Counted from the first letter of the stretch, positions 38,641 through 49,585 are shown. The stretch: DNA of 64,000 nucleotides from Anaspis maculata (GCA_949128115.1 OX421962.1:57019787-57083786); one strand, 5' to 3'. The notes: a model not told the origin generated them from the letters alone. Translations and numbers: made by a program.

Positions 38641-39612
38641 TTCCTGTCCTAGGACTTCCCCTGTTGGAATTGGCCTAGAGTCCAAAAGAAAATTCAGGAC
38701 CGTATTTGAATGAAATTAAACGCATTTTTTCAACAAAAAAGTATATTTTCTTGTCGCCTTTCGGAAAAAACATGACCGGATTCAGAAAATTCAGGAAAAA
38801 TGCGCTATTAGAATCTAAGAATGGCTTTTTGGATCGCATGGCAAATTTCGACTGATTCAACAAGAGCAGGTAAAAGTTTGATTTTTCGATTGAATTTCCA
38901 ACTTTATGTGTCACAATCCTCCCAGTGTTTGGAAAAATTCATTTAGGGCCGAATTTGAATTTTTTTCAGATCTACGGTGGGCGAGAAACTCCTACGGGTT
39001 GCACGTGCGGCGTGAAATGTCGCTGGATGAGCTGCGCGGTGGCTTCCGTATGAGGGTTCGGAACACGTTACGAGAAACAAACAAAACTGCGAAACGAACC
39101 GAATCGGCCATTTCTTTCACACTTCAAGAATACGCGGTTCAGACTGTCGGTCGTGTGATTCTGTCACACGAATGAGTTGCATCTCACCCGTGCCCGTGTG
39201 AGAAACGCGCACTATTCAAGAATAGCTGCCCAGTGCCTATTGTGTAGTTTTTGTCGAACCGGCCGAAGTGTGCCGTGCGATTTTCCTTTGCTCATCTATT
39301 TAACTTCGGTATATTTCCGCTGCCAGGGCCAATCACCGACGCCAGTGAATCCTTTCCTCCACTGAACCTGAAACTTTGCCGAACTTCAACAAAAAAATAA
39401 AAATTTCAAGTCCAGTCTTGGAGTTTCTTCTGCAGCAAGGCTCTTGTCAATTTTTTTGAAGCAAAGAAAGGCAAGACAACGAGTCTGGATCTTTTTTTTT
39501 GCCATTAGTAGGAATATTACGGGCACAGTTGAATTTTATTCAGGTACGGTCCAGGATTTTCATTTGGACCCTAGGCCAACTTCAGGAATCCAATCCTAGT
39601 AGAGGACTATTA
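38641..39612. mobile_element. Inverted-repeat element, about 1 kb, diverged
   Basis: The left arm (TTGGCCTAGAGTCCAAAAGA then CAGGACCGTATTTGAATGAA) is inverted against the right arm (TTTATTCAGGTACGGTCCAG then TTTGGACCCTAGGCCAA). The interior includes a GC-rich stretch and the dispersed repeat 39290-39385. Confidence 0.65.
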
Positions 39613-39639
39613 CTGTCAAATTTTGTTGAATTTATCTTC

Positions 39640-39760
39640 GTAGCCAATGACGAAAAAAGTTTGAAAAAAAACCATGGTTCAATTTCCTTCTACCACTCAA
39701 ATGGGGATCGTGTGACCCCATTGTGAATCTTGATGCTTGAATTTCATGCTTGAAATATAA
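39640..39760. repeat. Fragment of the giant-palindrome family
   Basis: ACTCAAATGGGGATCGTGTG and CCATTGTGAATCTTGATG resemble 45893-45930 in the same orientation and 46947-46985 in the inverse one. Confidence 0.7.
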
Positions 39761-39869
39761 TATATTTTTAGCGCATTTTCCATCTTGATGAAAATCGCTA
39801 TTGCAACCGCTTTGTCCGTCCGTCCGTCCGTTCCTCGAACTGCTCCCAAAGTCGACGACCTAGCTTTCT

Positions 39870-41070
39870 AATTTTTTCGCTGTTACATAGCTGCCACTCC
39901 TAAAGGAGGGCTCGGCTATATTGGATGTCCATATTGCGCCGCCAACATAGAGAAAACCGCCCCCGATAAACTTGAAATAACATAATATTGCACTTTCTAC
40001 CAGACCTGATGCTCAAGTGTTCTCATTTTTTGAATAATACATGGTTGCCACTTATAAACGTAAGCCAAGAAACATTCCGTCTTCAATATGCGCCGCCGAC
40101 ATGAAAAAACTGCTAAAAACCGCCCCCAATTACTTTAAAATGAAAAACATAAACCCGAAGACATAGCGATCTAATTCTTTCGGTATATGAATAGCTGACT
40201 AAAAATGGGAAAGGATAGGCTACTTTTGGTTAGTCGCCGCCCCCAGATTCCGCCCCCAAACGATAGAAAGTGCAACTTTCACAAATGTTACTGATTGAGA
40301 TGTTCCCTTTAACATTTAGGAACTGCCAACTCAAATTGTGCAACATTTGCTCAGCCGAACGCTGCCGCTCCCACACGCCGCCCCCAAAGTAAGAGATAAA
40401 TGAAAAACATGAACCCGAAGACATAGCGATCTAATTGTTCCGCTATATAGATAGCTGACTAAAAATGGGGAGAGATAGGCCACTTTTGATTAGTCGCCGC
40501 CTCCAGCTCCCGCCCCCAAACAAAAAAATGGAACTTTCACAATTTTCACTGATTGTCATATTTCCTTAAACATTTATAAACTCCTAACTCAAACTGTGCA
40601 ACAGTTACTTTGCCGAATGCTGCCACCCCCACACGCTGCCCTCAAAGTAACAGATAAATGGAAAACATGAACCCGAAGACATAGCGATCTAATTCTTTCG
40701 CTATATGGATAGCCCGGCGGTACGGCATGGGTGGATATGCATACAGGCTACTATAACGAAAGTCAAGCATCGCCCGCAGAAGCCAGAACCTGGATGGGTG
40801 ACTGGTGGATAGCTGTGCGCGAAGAGAGCGGACGCAGCGTAGTGTACTTGCCCAAGGGGGCTCCATTACCTGTACACGCACACGAACGAGATGATTGTAG
40901 GTAGTAGCATAAATCCATAGTGCGGCTCGGTGCGTCCGACACCTCGACACCCAGATGGGTAAAAGAGGTTACGATTATATATATATATATATATGGATAG
41001 CCGACTAAAAATGGGATAGAATAGACTACTGTTGATTAGTCGCCGCTCCCAGCTCCCGCCCTCAAACAAA
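39870..41070. repeat. Tandem satellite, unit about 258 bp, interrupted by a SINE
   Basis: ACCCGAAGACATAGCGATCT occurs at 40153, 40413 and 40671 (spacing 260 and 258), each followed by GCTATAT-GATAGC, GACTAAAAATGGG and a C-rich CCGCCCCCA block. Older, diverged copies extend left. The last copy is split by the insertion at 40715-40989. Confidence 0.9.
40715..40989 (+). mobile_element. 5S rRNA-like SINE (SINE3 type)
   Basis: The head contains CGAAAGTCAAGCATCG (40757-40772) and CCTGGATGGGTGACT (40789-40803). These match the A-box and C-box of the internal Pol III promoter of 5S rRNA in order and spacing. The body is unrelated and the 3' end is a (TA)n run. ATATGGATAGCC stands on both sides (to 40714 and 40991-41002) as a TSD of about 12 bp in the satellite. 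It is not a working 5S gene because the outer stem and 3' third are absent. Confidence 0.8.
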
Positions 41071-41368
41071 AAAATATTGATGAGTGAAAGAATTTTCATT
41101 CAAATCTATTTCATTGGCAAGTACCCCATTCTGATAACAAAATATCACAATGAGTTTCAAATGAAGAAAGTGGGCAAGGAATGGTGTTTCTCCTTCAACC
41201 AAATTTCTTTACGTTCACAATATGCCTCTTTGAAAATGCGCTACTGAGACTCACGCACGTGAAGGTATACTCACTTGTTTTTACTACTAGCCGTGAAGTA
41301 CGTCATTATTAACATGTTTCTGAATTAGGATGGCGATTTTCTAGTGGTAAAAAATCGCATATTATACA

Positions 41369-41815
41369 GGGTGCTTCAGCGATGATAGCAAAAAAATCAA
41401 CTGTGGGTAGATTTCGTCAAAATATGACAGAAACCCATATACCATTTTGGAAAGTCGGCCTAATAACAAAGATACAGCCCTTCAAAGTTGGCTTTTTTCG
41501 GATTTCGAAAATTTGTAACTCAGTGACTTTTGGACAAAAATAATTTAAATTCAGCACAGACTGATTTGTCGAGACTATCTACCGACCTGCCAAATTTTGG
41601 AACAATCCAACCACTGGTGTAGGAGTTATTAAGGTCAATAATTTAGAAGCATCCGAAGAAAAGTTGATTTAAGGTGACCCCTCGTAACTTCTACGCCACT
41701 GATTGGATTCTTTCATAACTGAACAGGTTTTTGTAGCAATTATAACAAACCAGCTTATCTAAATTGGAGCTGAAGTCGTAGAAACGTCCCTAAGTTACAA
41801 ATTTTTGAAATCCGA
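41369..41815. mobile_element. One-ended mariner-like repeat fragment
   Basis: TACAGGGTGCTTCAGCGATG is a typical mariner-like end with TA in front. The sequence after it has the T/A-rich, repeated ACAAATTTTGAAAT-GA pattern of such repeats, but no matching right end is found. Confidence 0.35.
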
Positions 41816-41907
41816 TAGTATTTTTTCTATGTCCAAATCAAATAGACTTTCAGTAGGTCGAACTGCGATGCATACTAGCATACAACGCCAATTAGGGAGA
41901 ACCCCTA

Positions 41908-42056
41908 AGGGCTCGATTTCAAGTTGGAGATACGCTCGCGCAAGTGTAGCCAAATCCGGTCACTATGGCAACGTAACACAGTCCGAAGCGATTATTGGCT
42001 TATCGATGTCGTAAATGAGTAGCGCATGTTGCGTTGCTGACTTGAAATTCAGCCCT
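41908..42056. mobile_element. MITE with AGGGCTGAATTTCAAGTC ends, copy 2
   Basis: 149 bp: AGGGCTCGATTTCAAG at the left and GACTTGAAATTCAGCCCT at the right. It shares about 100 bp of interior (CGCAAGTGTAGCCAAATCCG, GTCACTATGGCAACGTAA) with the inverted copy at 57176-57277. It ends 91 bp before exon 6. Confidence 0.85.
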
Positions 42057-42147
42057 AAACAAATTCAAAACTGCCCTATTGAAACCTGAAACATTTCCTT
42101 CAAATTTGAATGAAATTGCGTTTTGACGAATTGTGTTTTTGTTACAG

Positions 42148-42382
42148 GTCATTTGGAAGTCAATTAACATTAGAAATATTTAGGAGAAACGCATCCAGAA
42201 ATGGTTCTGTACCAAGTGTCAGGCGACTAAACAGCACAGGGACATGCAGCACGACAGGTCTTCCCGTAGCCCCAGGCAATTTGATGCAAAGACGTCCCTC
42301 TACAGTATGTTCCACAAATACCGCTTCAGTTGATTACAACAGGAAAAAGTTACATTTACCTCAAGTTACCTTTAGCGCTGAG
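42148..42382 (+). CDS. RhoGEF exon 6: last PDZ strand and linker to DH
   Basis: The acceptor is TTTTTGTTACAG and the donor GTTGGT. The first base completes AG to Arg, giving RSFGSQLTLEIFRR, the closing beta strand of the PDZ domain. A Ser/Thr-rich linker follows (to residue 873) and ends KLHLPQVTFSAE. The donor is weaker than the others. A second GT four bases later (GTAATG) would break the phase with exon 7. Confidence 0.88.
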
Positions 42383-42704
42383 GTTGGTAATGGCGTAATC
42401 GTATAGCTTGGACCAGTCTGTGTTCCCTTGTTTCCCTCCCTGTGTTGTGTATATTTTCAACCTCACTACCACCACTACACCTCTGTTAGTTTAGTTTTAT
42501 TTATTTTAGCACGCTCTTATTAAGTTATTATCTGTTCCAATATTTTGATGTCCCTGTTTTTTATTTATTTATTTTATTATATTATTGTAATTTTGGATTT
42601 CTGTTAAAAAATTGTTTACGTTGTGCTTTAAATACATTTTGTGTTTAGTTTTTATTTTGTTTCTTAATTGGTGGCTATTTGAACCTAAAGTGTGTTTTCT
42701 TCAG

Positions 42705-42884
42705 AAAACCGTTAACAATTTGGAGGAGAATAGGAGAAAGGCTATGTACCAACTGATAACCAAAGAACAACAATATGCAACAGGGTTACAATTTGCGATT
42801 GCAAGATTTGTGTCGGCATTAGCTGAACGGCGGGATCTGATCACGCCATCTGATCATAAAATACTGTTTCAAAATATTGATGAG
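42705..42884 (+). CDS. RhoGEF exon 7: DH domain conserved region 1
   Basis: The exon is 180 bp, phase 0 at both ends, with acceptor TTTTCTTCAG and donor GTGAGT. It encodes NRRKAMYQLITKEQQYATGL, the first DH helix (CR1) in which E/Q-Q-Y is typical for Dbl proteins. It goes on to SDHKILFQNIDE, the step before CR2. The next exon is 6.7 kb away across an intron full of transposons. Confidence 0.95.
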
Positions 42885-43204
42885 GTGAGTTTGATGTTTG
42901 TGTGAAGTGCATTCATCATCCAATTCATTTTTCATTTGTATAATTTACTATAGTCGAGACAGCAACGAAGGGCACTCCTGACACAACCATGCATTTTGGT
43001 CTTAGCGTTAAGACTTGCACTTCGACCGAACCGGTTTTTTTTAGACAATCTTATGAGTTAATAATTGGAATATCCATGGAGGAGTTTTTTGTTCAATTAT
43101 ACATATGATATAAGTTTGGTCCTTGATCCTCATTTTTTTGTTAATTATTCGCAAACAATGCATGATGCAAACAAACTGTGAAATCGGTAGCAAATTATTC
43201 ATCA

Positions 43205-43470
43205 TCAGCATTCACAAGCTTCTCAGTCCTAAGACTGGGTGGATGCGTACCTTCATCCCGCTCCATCCATTCATATCCTGCGCTAGCCTACGCATTTCCC
43301 TAAAGGTCAAACATCCTACATCCCTGACTATCTGGGAGAAGTAATTTAACCTGGGTCTACCTCTGCGTCTCTTATCCCGACCTCCGCATCGAGTATGTCT
43401 CGAACTAGTCCTTCATGTCTCAGAAGGTGTCCTACCATCCTATTTCTCCTTCTCTGTACTGTTTTTCATA
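43205..43470 (-). mobile_element. RTE/BovB-like LINE 3' fragment
   Basis: Minus-strand reading gives RRNRMVGHLLRHEGLVRDIL and, after a frameshift, RRRGRPRLNYFSQIVRDVGC. This is the characteristic C-terminal tail of RTE-type endonuclease-reverse transcriptases. It is truncated and has a shift. Confidence 0.75.
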
Positions 43471-43485
43471 GAGGGTGATTTTTCG

Positions 43486-44978
43486 AAAAGGACCCACCTC
43501 CAATTTCTCGCTGCACATTTTTTTCTTCTGAAAAAATGCTGAACCTGGCCGATTTTTTTTTCGAGGGGGACATATAACTATATCTTATTCACTTTTTATT
43601 TTCAGTAGAATGACTATGGAGCAAAAATGAAGTGACAAGCTGGAGCGCTGGGAAGGATAGGGCTGATGGCCACTGATAGTTTCGCTCCAAAACTTTGCAA
43701 GTGCCATCAGACGTAGCCCCCCAGCTTGTCACTTTATTTTTGTTCCAAAAAGTCATTCTACTGCAAATAAAAAGTGAACGAGTAAAGTATTTTCAATATC
43801 TCCGTTCCACCCCTCTAGGCACGCTGACTATACTGATTATCCTTTCAAGAATTTCAAATGGGATTAGGGGTCAAGTTGCACATCATTTTGAAGATCTTTA
43901 AATTCCCCTCACAGCAGTTGAAAACCATTAAAATCCATCAACCTATTATAAAGATACAAATTTTTCAAAATCGGATTCATTATCGTATCATCACTTCATC
44001 AGGTGATCCTACTTCTTGTCTGGTCGTTTAACAGAGTATTTCTTTGATTTCACGGAAATGACAGTTTTTTGTATAATTTTTTCCTTTAATATATTGCCAA
44101 CGTTTCTACCTCGTAGCGAGGTCTTTTTTAAGGCAGGTAAACTAAAAATAATACAATAAATAAGTAACAATACATTATAAAATTCGAGAACTTACAGGAG
44201 TTGTAAAAATATAAAACCCAGTGTATAAAGAATGAATAGTTAAGGCAAAATTTGAAGTTGGAAACCAAAAAGTCAGAAAAATTAACAATTAAATAACTAA
44301 CAATCATCCTACACCAAAATTATACAAAAAAAAAACTGTGTTGGAGTACGCCATCCCAAACTTTGCGCCTGTAACTTGGTATCGAGCCCTTAGATTGGAA
44401 GAAAACACGGACTCCAGATTTAAGCAATCATTTTTCACCCCATCCCTGCAACTAAGCTAGGGTAGGGGGTGAAAATACCCTTCCAGAATTTTCCATTACA
44501 ACAGGAGCTGAAATAAGTAATACCCTCCTTTCAAAGACCTCAAACCTTCTTCCGAAATTCAGAATTAGGGGTTAGAAATTAGCCCCAGACCTCTTCTACC
44601 CTTTACCCTAACTTAGTTCCAACCATGGGGTGAAAAATGATAATTTAAATTTGCTGTTCGTCTTTTCTTTCAATAATCTAAGATGTTTACTAAAAAAATC
44701 AATAACTGGTTTTTCAGATACAATGTTGATGACATATAGGAAAAAATATTCGATTTTGAAAAATTCATAACTTCTATTGGAAAGGAAATTGGAAGACCTT
44801 TAAAATGATGTGCAACTCGACCCCTATTCCTATTTGAAATTTTTGAAAGAGTAGTCCCTGCCTAGGGAGTAGAACGGAATGATTAAAAATACGCTAGTTT
44901 TATGTCTTCCTCGAAAACACAATCGACCTGTTCCAGCGTTTTCTTCAGAAGACAATTGTGCAGCGAGAAATTGGAGGT
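43486..44978. mobile_element. Inverted-repeat element, about 1.5 kb, with an inner hairpin
   Basis: CACCTCCAATTTCTCGCTGC (43487) is inverted at 44955-44978 (GCAGCGAGAAATTGGAGGTG). A second matching pair lies inside (43855-43905 and 44790-44850, around GGGGTC-AGTTGCACATCATTTT). A separate hairpin at about 43590-43785 pairs TCAGTAGAATGACT and GTGACAAGCTGG with their inverses. Confidence 0.75.
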
Positions 44979-45687
44979 GAGCCCTCCAACAAATAACACA
45001 ATTACAAACTAATTATGTTAATATTGATAATAATAATATAATATTGAATTATTAATAGGTACCTAAAAAAAAAACTGAGGAGGATGGACCAAACTTTTGA
45101 TTATTCATTCAATCAATCTTGATTCTATAGGAATATCAGTGAATTCAAACTACATTTGACCAATGAAATAACATACGAACATCATTTTTATCTTTCAAAT
45201 AAAATAATTAGCATAAATCAAGAAAAAACATCTTATCAGGAAGAGCTGTTCACCCAGAGGGTCAACTCTTTCAGCGTAATTAAATTCAGGACTTGCTGTA
45301 CTACCTAATAAAACTCAACTCAGAACTTTTTTGAAACTTAAAAAAAATCGTGTAAATCAAAAACTTATGGCGAATTCACTTGGCTGATTGCTGCTCGGCC
45401 GCACTCGTTGTAGGGAACAGCTCATCCTATTGGAGTTACCTTGGTAACGAGGAAACTGCCACTGCGACATCAACTTGGAATGAACTTGGGGGTTTGCGGA
45501 CCAGCCCCGGGCCATTCGTATTTCGTACATAAAATGTTGTATGTACCATGGGCAACATGGTAGATTATAGCTGGAGGAAATTGCTCGAGGTACGCATCGG
45601 TCTTTGAACATTATCTCGGCTATATTCTACTGATTATGCCCTTAATGCATACATAAGTAACTAAAACAATAATCCATGGGATGTGTA

Positions 45688-47178
45688 TAGTGGGGTCGGT
45701 ACACATTAAAAAACGGTACTATACGGCATTTGATGATACAGAAAATTCCTTTTGCATGAGGGTTCTGCAAGGTCTGTCGAACGATATTAGAAGGGAAAGC
45801 ACAAAAGCTTCCCCTTAGGGGGGCCGCAGGGGGCCCTGCCAAGTTGACGGTCCAAGAAGTCTTACCAAACCATCTTTCAATTTCGTTGTATTACTCAAAT
45901 GGGGATGATGTGACTCCATTGTGAATCTCGATGGCATTGGTCGCCATGTCTCTTTTATCCTTCATGCTTGGAAAAATAATTTCTTCGGAAGGTCAGAGAA
46001 ATCACTTTTAATTTTTTTAAACATACAAGAGGATGCGAAGTTGGCATGTTTTGTGTCTTAACCTGTTATTCGGCAATCCTAAGATCCTATTATGAAGTCA
46101 ATTTTTCAAATTCCCAATTTTGGGTTGATTGGTAGGCTAAGAAGTAGGCATTTTTTAACATCCAGTTCAGACGAACTTTTTTCAGTGTCCAACTGGAGTT
46201 TATTGATATCATCATCAGGGGTGAATACACTGAACTATTTTCTAAACATTGTGTCGAGAAAATCAATTCTAAACCGCGCATAGAGAGTTACAGATTATTT
46301 TTCTTTCGATAGGTCGAATTGCGATGCCTACTACGCCCGTCAAGGAAGACGCTGAGCATCGCCAGCCTAAACTGGTATGAAAACAGCCTAAACAAATTCA
46401 AAACTGACTAAAACTCTGAGTGCTGACTCAGAATTGAATGTCGAACCACATAATGAGTGTTTCGGGCAGTCTTGAATTCGTTTAGAATGTTTTTTTAAGA
46501 CTAGTTTAGTCTGGCGATGCTCAGCGTTCTCCCTGACGGGCGTAGTAGGCATTGCAATTCGACCGACCGAAAGAAAAATAATTTGTGTACTCTCCATGTG
46601 CGGTTTAGGATTGATTTCCTCGACATAATGTTTCGAAAATAGATTAGTCTATTCACCCCTGCGATTATTTCCATAACATCCATTTGGACATTAAAAAAGT
46701 ACGTCTGAACTGGATGTTGAAAAATACCTAATTCTTAGCCTACCAATCAGCCCAAAATTGAGAATTAGGAAAATTGACTTCATAACAGAATTTTGGGAAT
46801 GCTATATAACAGGTTAAGACACAAAACATACCACCTTTGCGTCATCTTGTATATATGAAAAAATAAAAAGTAATTTTTCTGACCTCCCGATGAAAATTAT
46901 TTTTTCAAGCATGAAGGATGGGAGAGACATGGCTACCAGTGCCATCGAGATTCACAATGGAGTCATATCATCCCCATTTGAGTGATACAACGAAATTGAA
47001 AGATGGTTTGGTAGGAGTTCTTGGACTGTCAACTTGACAGGGCCCCCTGCGGCCCCCCTAAGGGGAAGCTTTTGTGCTTCCCCTTCTAATATCGTTCGTT
47101 AGGCCTTGTAGAACACTCATGCAAAAGGAATTTTCTGTATCAATAAATGCCGTATAGGAATGGTTACCAACCCCACTA
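45688..47178. mobile_element. Giant palindromic foldback element, about 1.5 kb
   Basis: Arms of about 700 bp are inverted copies: TAGTGGGGTCGGTACAC, the GGGGGGCCGCAGGGGGCCCT block (45817-45837), ACTCAAATGGGGATGATGTG and GCTGAGCATCGCCAGCCTAA on the left all reappear inverted on the right. The loop is roughly 46395-46485. No transposase is seen. Confidence 0.92.
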
Positions 47179-47599
47179 GTATAGTTACTAACTAATGATA
47201 CTAACTAGACATATGTACCTATAAATTATTGTTTACCTACCAAATGATACCTACTAAGTACAGGGTTGACCAGTCAGTATGCCCACTTTTCGCGAGACCA
47301 ATACTGGCTCATGAATTGAGGTAGAAAGATGAATCAAAAAGCAAAAGAAAGCTCATCCCATGCCATTTTTCACCATATGATAAGTTTCGGGTGAAATTAT
47401 TTTTGTCAATGCACATTGTAACGTAATACAAAGGCTTCCAAAATATCTAGTTTTTCAATTCACCTTGCAATGAACTTCGCTTGTTTGGGCTATTTTCGTC
47501 CGAATTCATTCCAGATAATTCGAGAATGATTTGTAAATCTCACAGGATTCATTTTTCGTGCCAAGAAGTGTCCACTTGGTTCATAGACGTTTGATCTCG

Positions 47600-47865
47600 A
47601 GAAATGGTGACATTAATTGGGTGGCGAGATCACCCGATCTCACGCCGCCAGATTTCTTCTGTGGGGTTTCTTGAAAGACCAAGTCTATGCTAACCAACCC
47701 TGCACACTGATGGAAGACCTCAAAATCAGTATTTGAGCCGAAATTACAGCGAATAGTGCTGGCCATTTTGAAGCGGAATTTTCACTCAAAAATGCAAGGA
47801 TGCATTATTTCCCACGACGCGCATTTGACCGATGTTATATTTCTGAGTTTAATTTATCATGAATG
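47600..47865 (+). pseudogene. Mariner-like transposase, C-terminal fragment
   Basis: The plus strand shows VARSPDLTPPDFF, then after a shift GFLKDQVYANQPCTLMEDLK, and after further shifts HLTDVIFLS. The RSPDL-P-D-F motif with the following Lys-Asp-x-Val-Tyr is the last catalytic block of mariner-like DDE transposases. Frameshifts and stops show it is dead. Confidence 0.75.
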
Positions 47866-47895
47866 GTATGAAATGAGCTTTCCTCGGCTCTGTGT

Positions 47896-48260
47896 AAAAA
47901 GAGCGCTGGGATAAACGGCGCGTCCAAAAATAGCGCGAAATAAAGAGCGCTTGGAGAAAACAGCGTGTGCAAAAAGAGCGCCAGGAAAAAACAGCGCGTA
48001 TGAAATGAGCGTTAGGGAAAAACAGCGTGTGTAAAAAGGGCGCCTGGAAAAAACAGCGAGTGTATAAAGAGCGCCCCGTAATTTGAGCGCGTCCAAAAAG
48101 AGCGCTGCGAAAAATGGCGCCAAGAATAAATAGCGCTGGGAGAAATGGCGTGTCCAAAAAAGGGATGGGAAAAAACAGCGACTGTATAAAAAGCGTTCGG
48201 CAATACCAGCACGTGCATAATAGCACTTGTAAAAATGTCGCCAGAAAGAAGTAGCACTTG
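47896..48260. repeat. Left arm array: about 24 units of a degenerate 15-mer
   Basis: Units run AAAAAGAGCGC plus 4-5 variable bases (for example GTGT, GTCC, CTGGA), period 14-17. Translation gives artefact frames rich in ALF/AVF repeats. Confidence 0.88.
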
Positions 48261-48639
48261 ATACGATAACGTTTTATCAAAACAGAGCGGCTGTTTCCTT
48301 AACGAACTGATTCTTTGACTCAGGATTCCTCCTTCTTTTCAGGCCCACCAGATAGAGTCGAGTTTTAACTCAAGTTTCCTCCTTTCAGAACAATCTCCTT
48401 CAAGGGTTTGTGCAAAAATTATCTCTTTATCAGGTGAATCTCCAGAGTTGTTGTTTAGTTTTTTGTTCTCCCATTGAGGCCTGTGTACATGGAATCTTTT
48501 TTTGCCCAGTGTCAAGCCCTGTTGTCGAGTTAAGTTGATTCGAAAAAATAATTGATGCGATAGCAAATTATTATGGAACAGTTATCTAAAAAAAAAACAA
48601 GATCCTGCTCCTCCATGAAGCGAAAGGACAGGTAGCATT

Positions 48640-48930
48640 CTAATTCAACTTCGTGGAGATGCACAAGAACTGGGCGCAAGGTGCAAGGACCATTTAATCC
48701 ACTACAGCGTCGACGATTCCAAGAAGGCAACTACTGGGCATAACCATGCCCCAGAACCAGAAAAATTGCAGGCAGCATTTGCCTTCAAAAACGAGCTCGA
48801 ACGGCTGGCGAAAACATCCGAGATGAGGCCCAGGCAAATTATCCAATCGGTAGCCAGTAGCAGCAACATTCATGACTTCCGGAATTGCTGTTAACATTCC
48901 AAGCTACGATTCAATGAGGAAGACAATCCA
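48640..48930 (+). pseudogene. FLYWCH-type zinc-finger / MULE protein fragment
   Basis: In one plus frame ARCKDHLIHYSVDDSKKATT is followed by GHNHAPEPEKLQAAFAFKNE and TSEMRPRQIIQSVASSS; SWRC appears just before in another frame. The C...GHNHAP pattern followed by a helical R-E-R-A and P-R-Q-I-I stretch is typical of FLYWCH proteins tied to MULE elements. Shifts and stops break it. Confidence 0.65.
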
Positions 48931-48948
48931 TAGTGTCTTTGTGGCATT

Positions 48949-49290
48949 TTTAGTGGCAGTATTTTTGGACGCGACTATATTACGGGACGTTCTTTTCACA
49001 CGTCCTGTTTTTTTCAATCGCTCTTCATTACGCGCTATTTTTGGGCACGCGATTTTTCCCAGCGCTCCTTTTACACATAGCCATTTTTACCGAGCGCCAT
49101 TTTGCGACACGCTTTTTTCAGACGCGCAATTTTTTCTGGGCGCTCAATTAAGACGCGCCTTTTTTACCGAGCGCCATCTTTTGACACGCTGTTTTTTCTG
49201 GTCGCTTTATTTGGACGCGCCGTTTTTTCCGAACGCTATCTTTTGACGCGCCATATTTAAAAGCGCTATTTATTCCAGCGCTCTTTTTAC
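48949..49290. repeat. Right arm array: inverse of the 15-mer array
   Basis: Units run GCGCTNTTTTT plus spacer (for example TCCCAGCGCTCCTTTTACAC) and mirror the left arm. Agreement with the left arm is strong only near the outer end, so the arms have drifted apart. Confidence 0.88.
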
Positions 49291-49585
49291 ACAGAGCCGC
49301 TTTCCTCTGCTTTTCGATCCATATCTCTCTACCTCAATTCATAAAGCCAGTATTGGCCTTGCGAAAAGTGGGCGTACTGACTGGTCAACCCTGTAGATTC
49401 TTATAATTTTTCATAATAAAGAATAAAATGCATTTCATACTTCACCTGGCCACTTGAACATTTTTGTATCAGAGATTGTATGAATTATACTGTGCTAGGA
49501 ACTGTGTATGTGGTATGATGTCTAAATAAGGCGTCTTGAAGATGTATACGTGGTTTCCACATTGAACGGATAAATATGATTACAG

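Larger units (their letters stand above)
47886..49298. mobile_element. MULE-like element with repeat-built inverted arms and 9-bp TSD
   Basis: Ends are GGCTCTGTGTAAAAAGAGCG and its inverse. GCTTTCCTC is duplicated exactly at 47877-47885 and 49299-49307. A 9-bp TSD and long inverted arms fit Mutator-like elements, and a FLYWCH-type remnant lies in the centre. Both arms (47886-48260, 48949-49298) are arrays of a degenerate unit of about 15 bp with core AAAAANAGCGC, roughly 24 units each, facing one another. It is inserted in the mariner-like relic. Confidence 0.85.
47261..49393. mobile_element. Mariner-like (DDE) transposon relic hosting a MULE-like element
   Basis: Terminal inverted repeats of about 70 bp start CAGGGTTGACCAGTCAGTAT and end with the inverse. 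TA is duplicated on both sides (47259-47260, 49394-49395). Without its 1.4-kb insertion the element would be about 0.7 kb. It keeps only the C-terminal end of a transposase, so it was already deleted. Confidence 0.85.

Noticed and set aside
38978..39176. GC-rich stretch after TTTTTTTCAG as an exon between exons 5 and 6
   Set aside because: In the phase left by exon 5 it meets a TGA within 16 codons, and exon 5 to exon 6 already forms a correct PDZ strand. It lies within an inverted-repeat element.
40757..40803. Functional 5S rRNA gene
   Set aside because: Only the internal promoter part is similar. The outer stem and 3' third are missing, and the unit has a TSD and a (TA)n tail.
39870..41070. 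CRISPR array
   Set aside because: The repeat unit is about 258 bp without short-repeat/spacer structure, and the genome is eukaryotic.
47849..48280. Overlapping ALF/AVF-repeat frames as a repetitive membrane protein
   Set aside because: They are translations of the 15-mer array in several frames, have no start context and sit inside a transposon arm.
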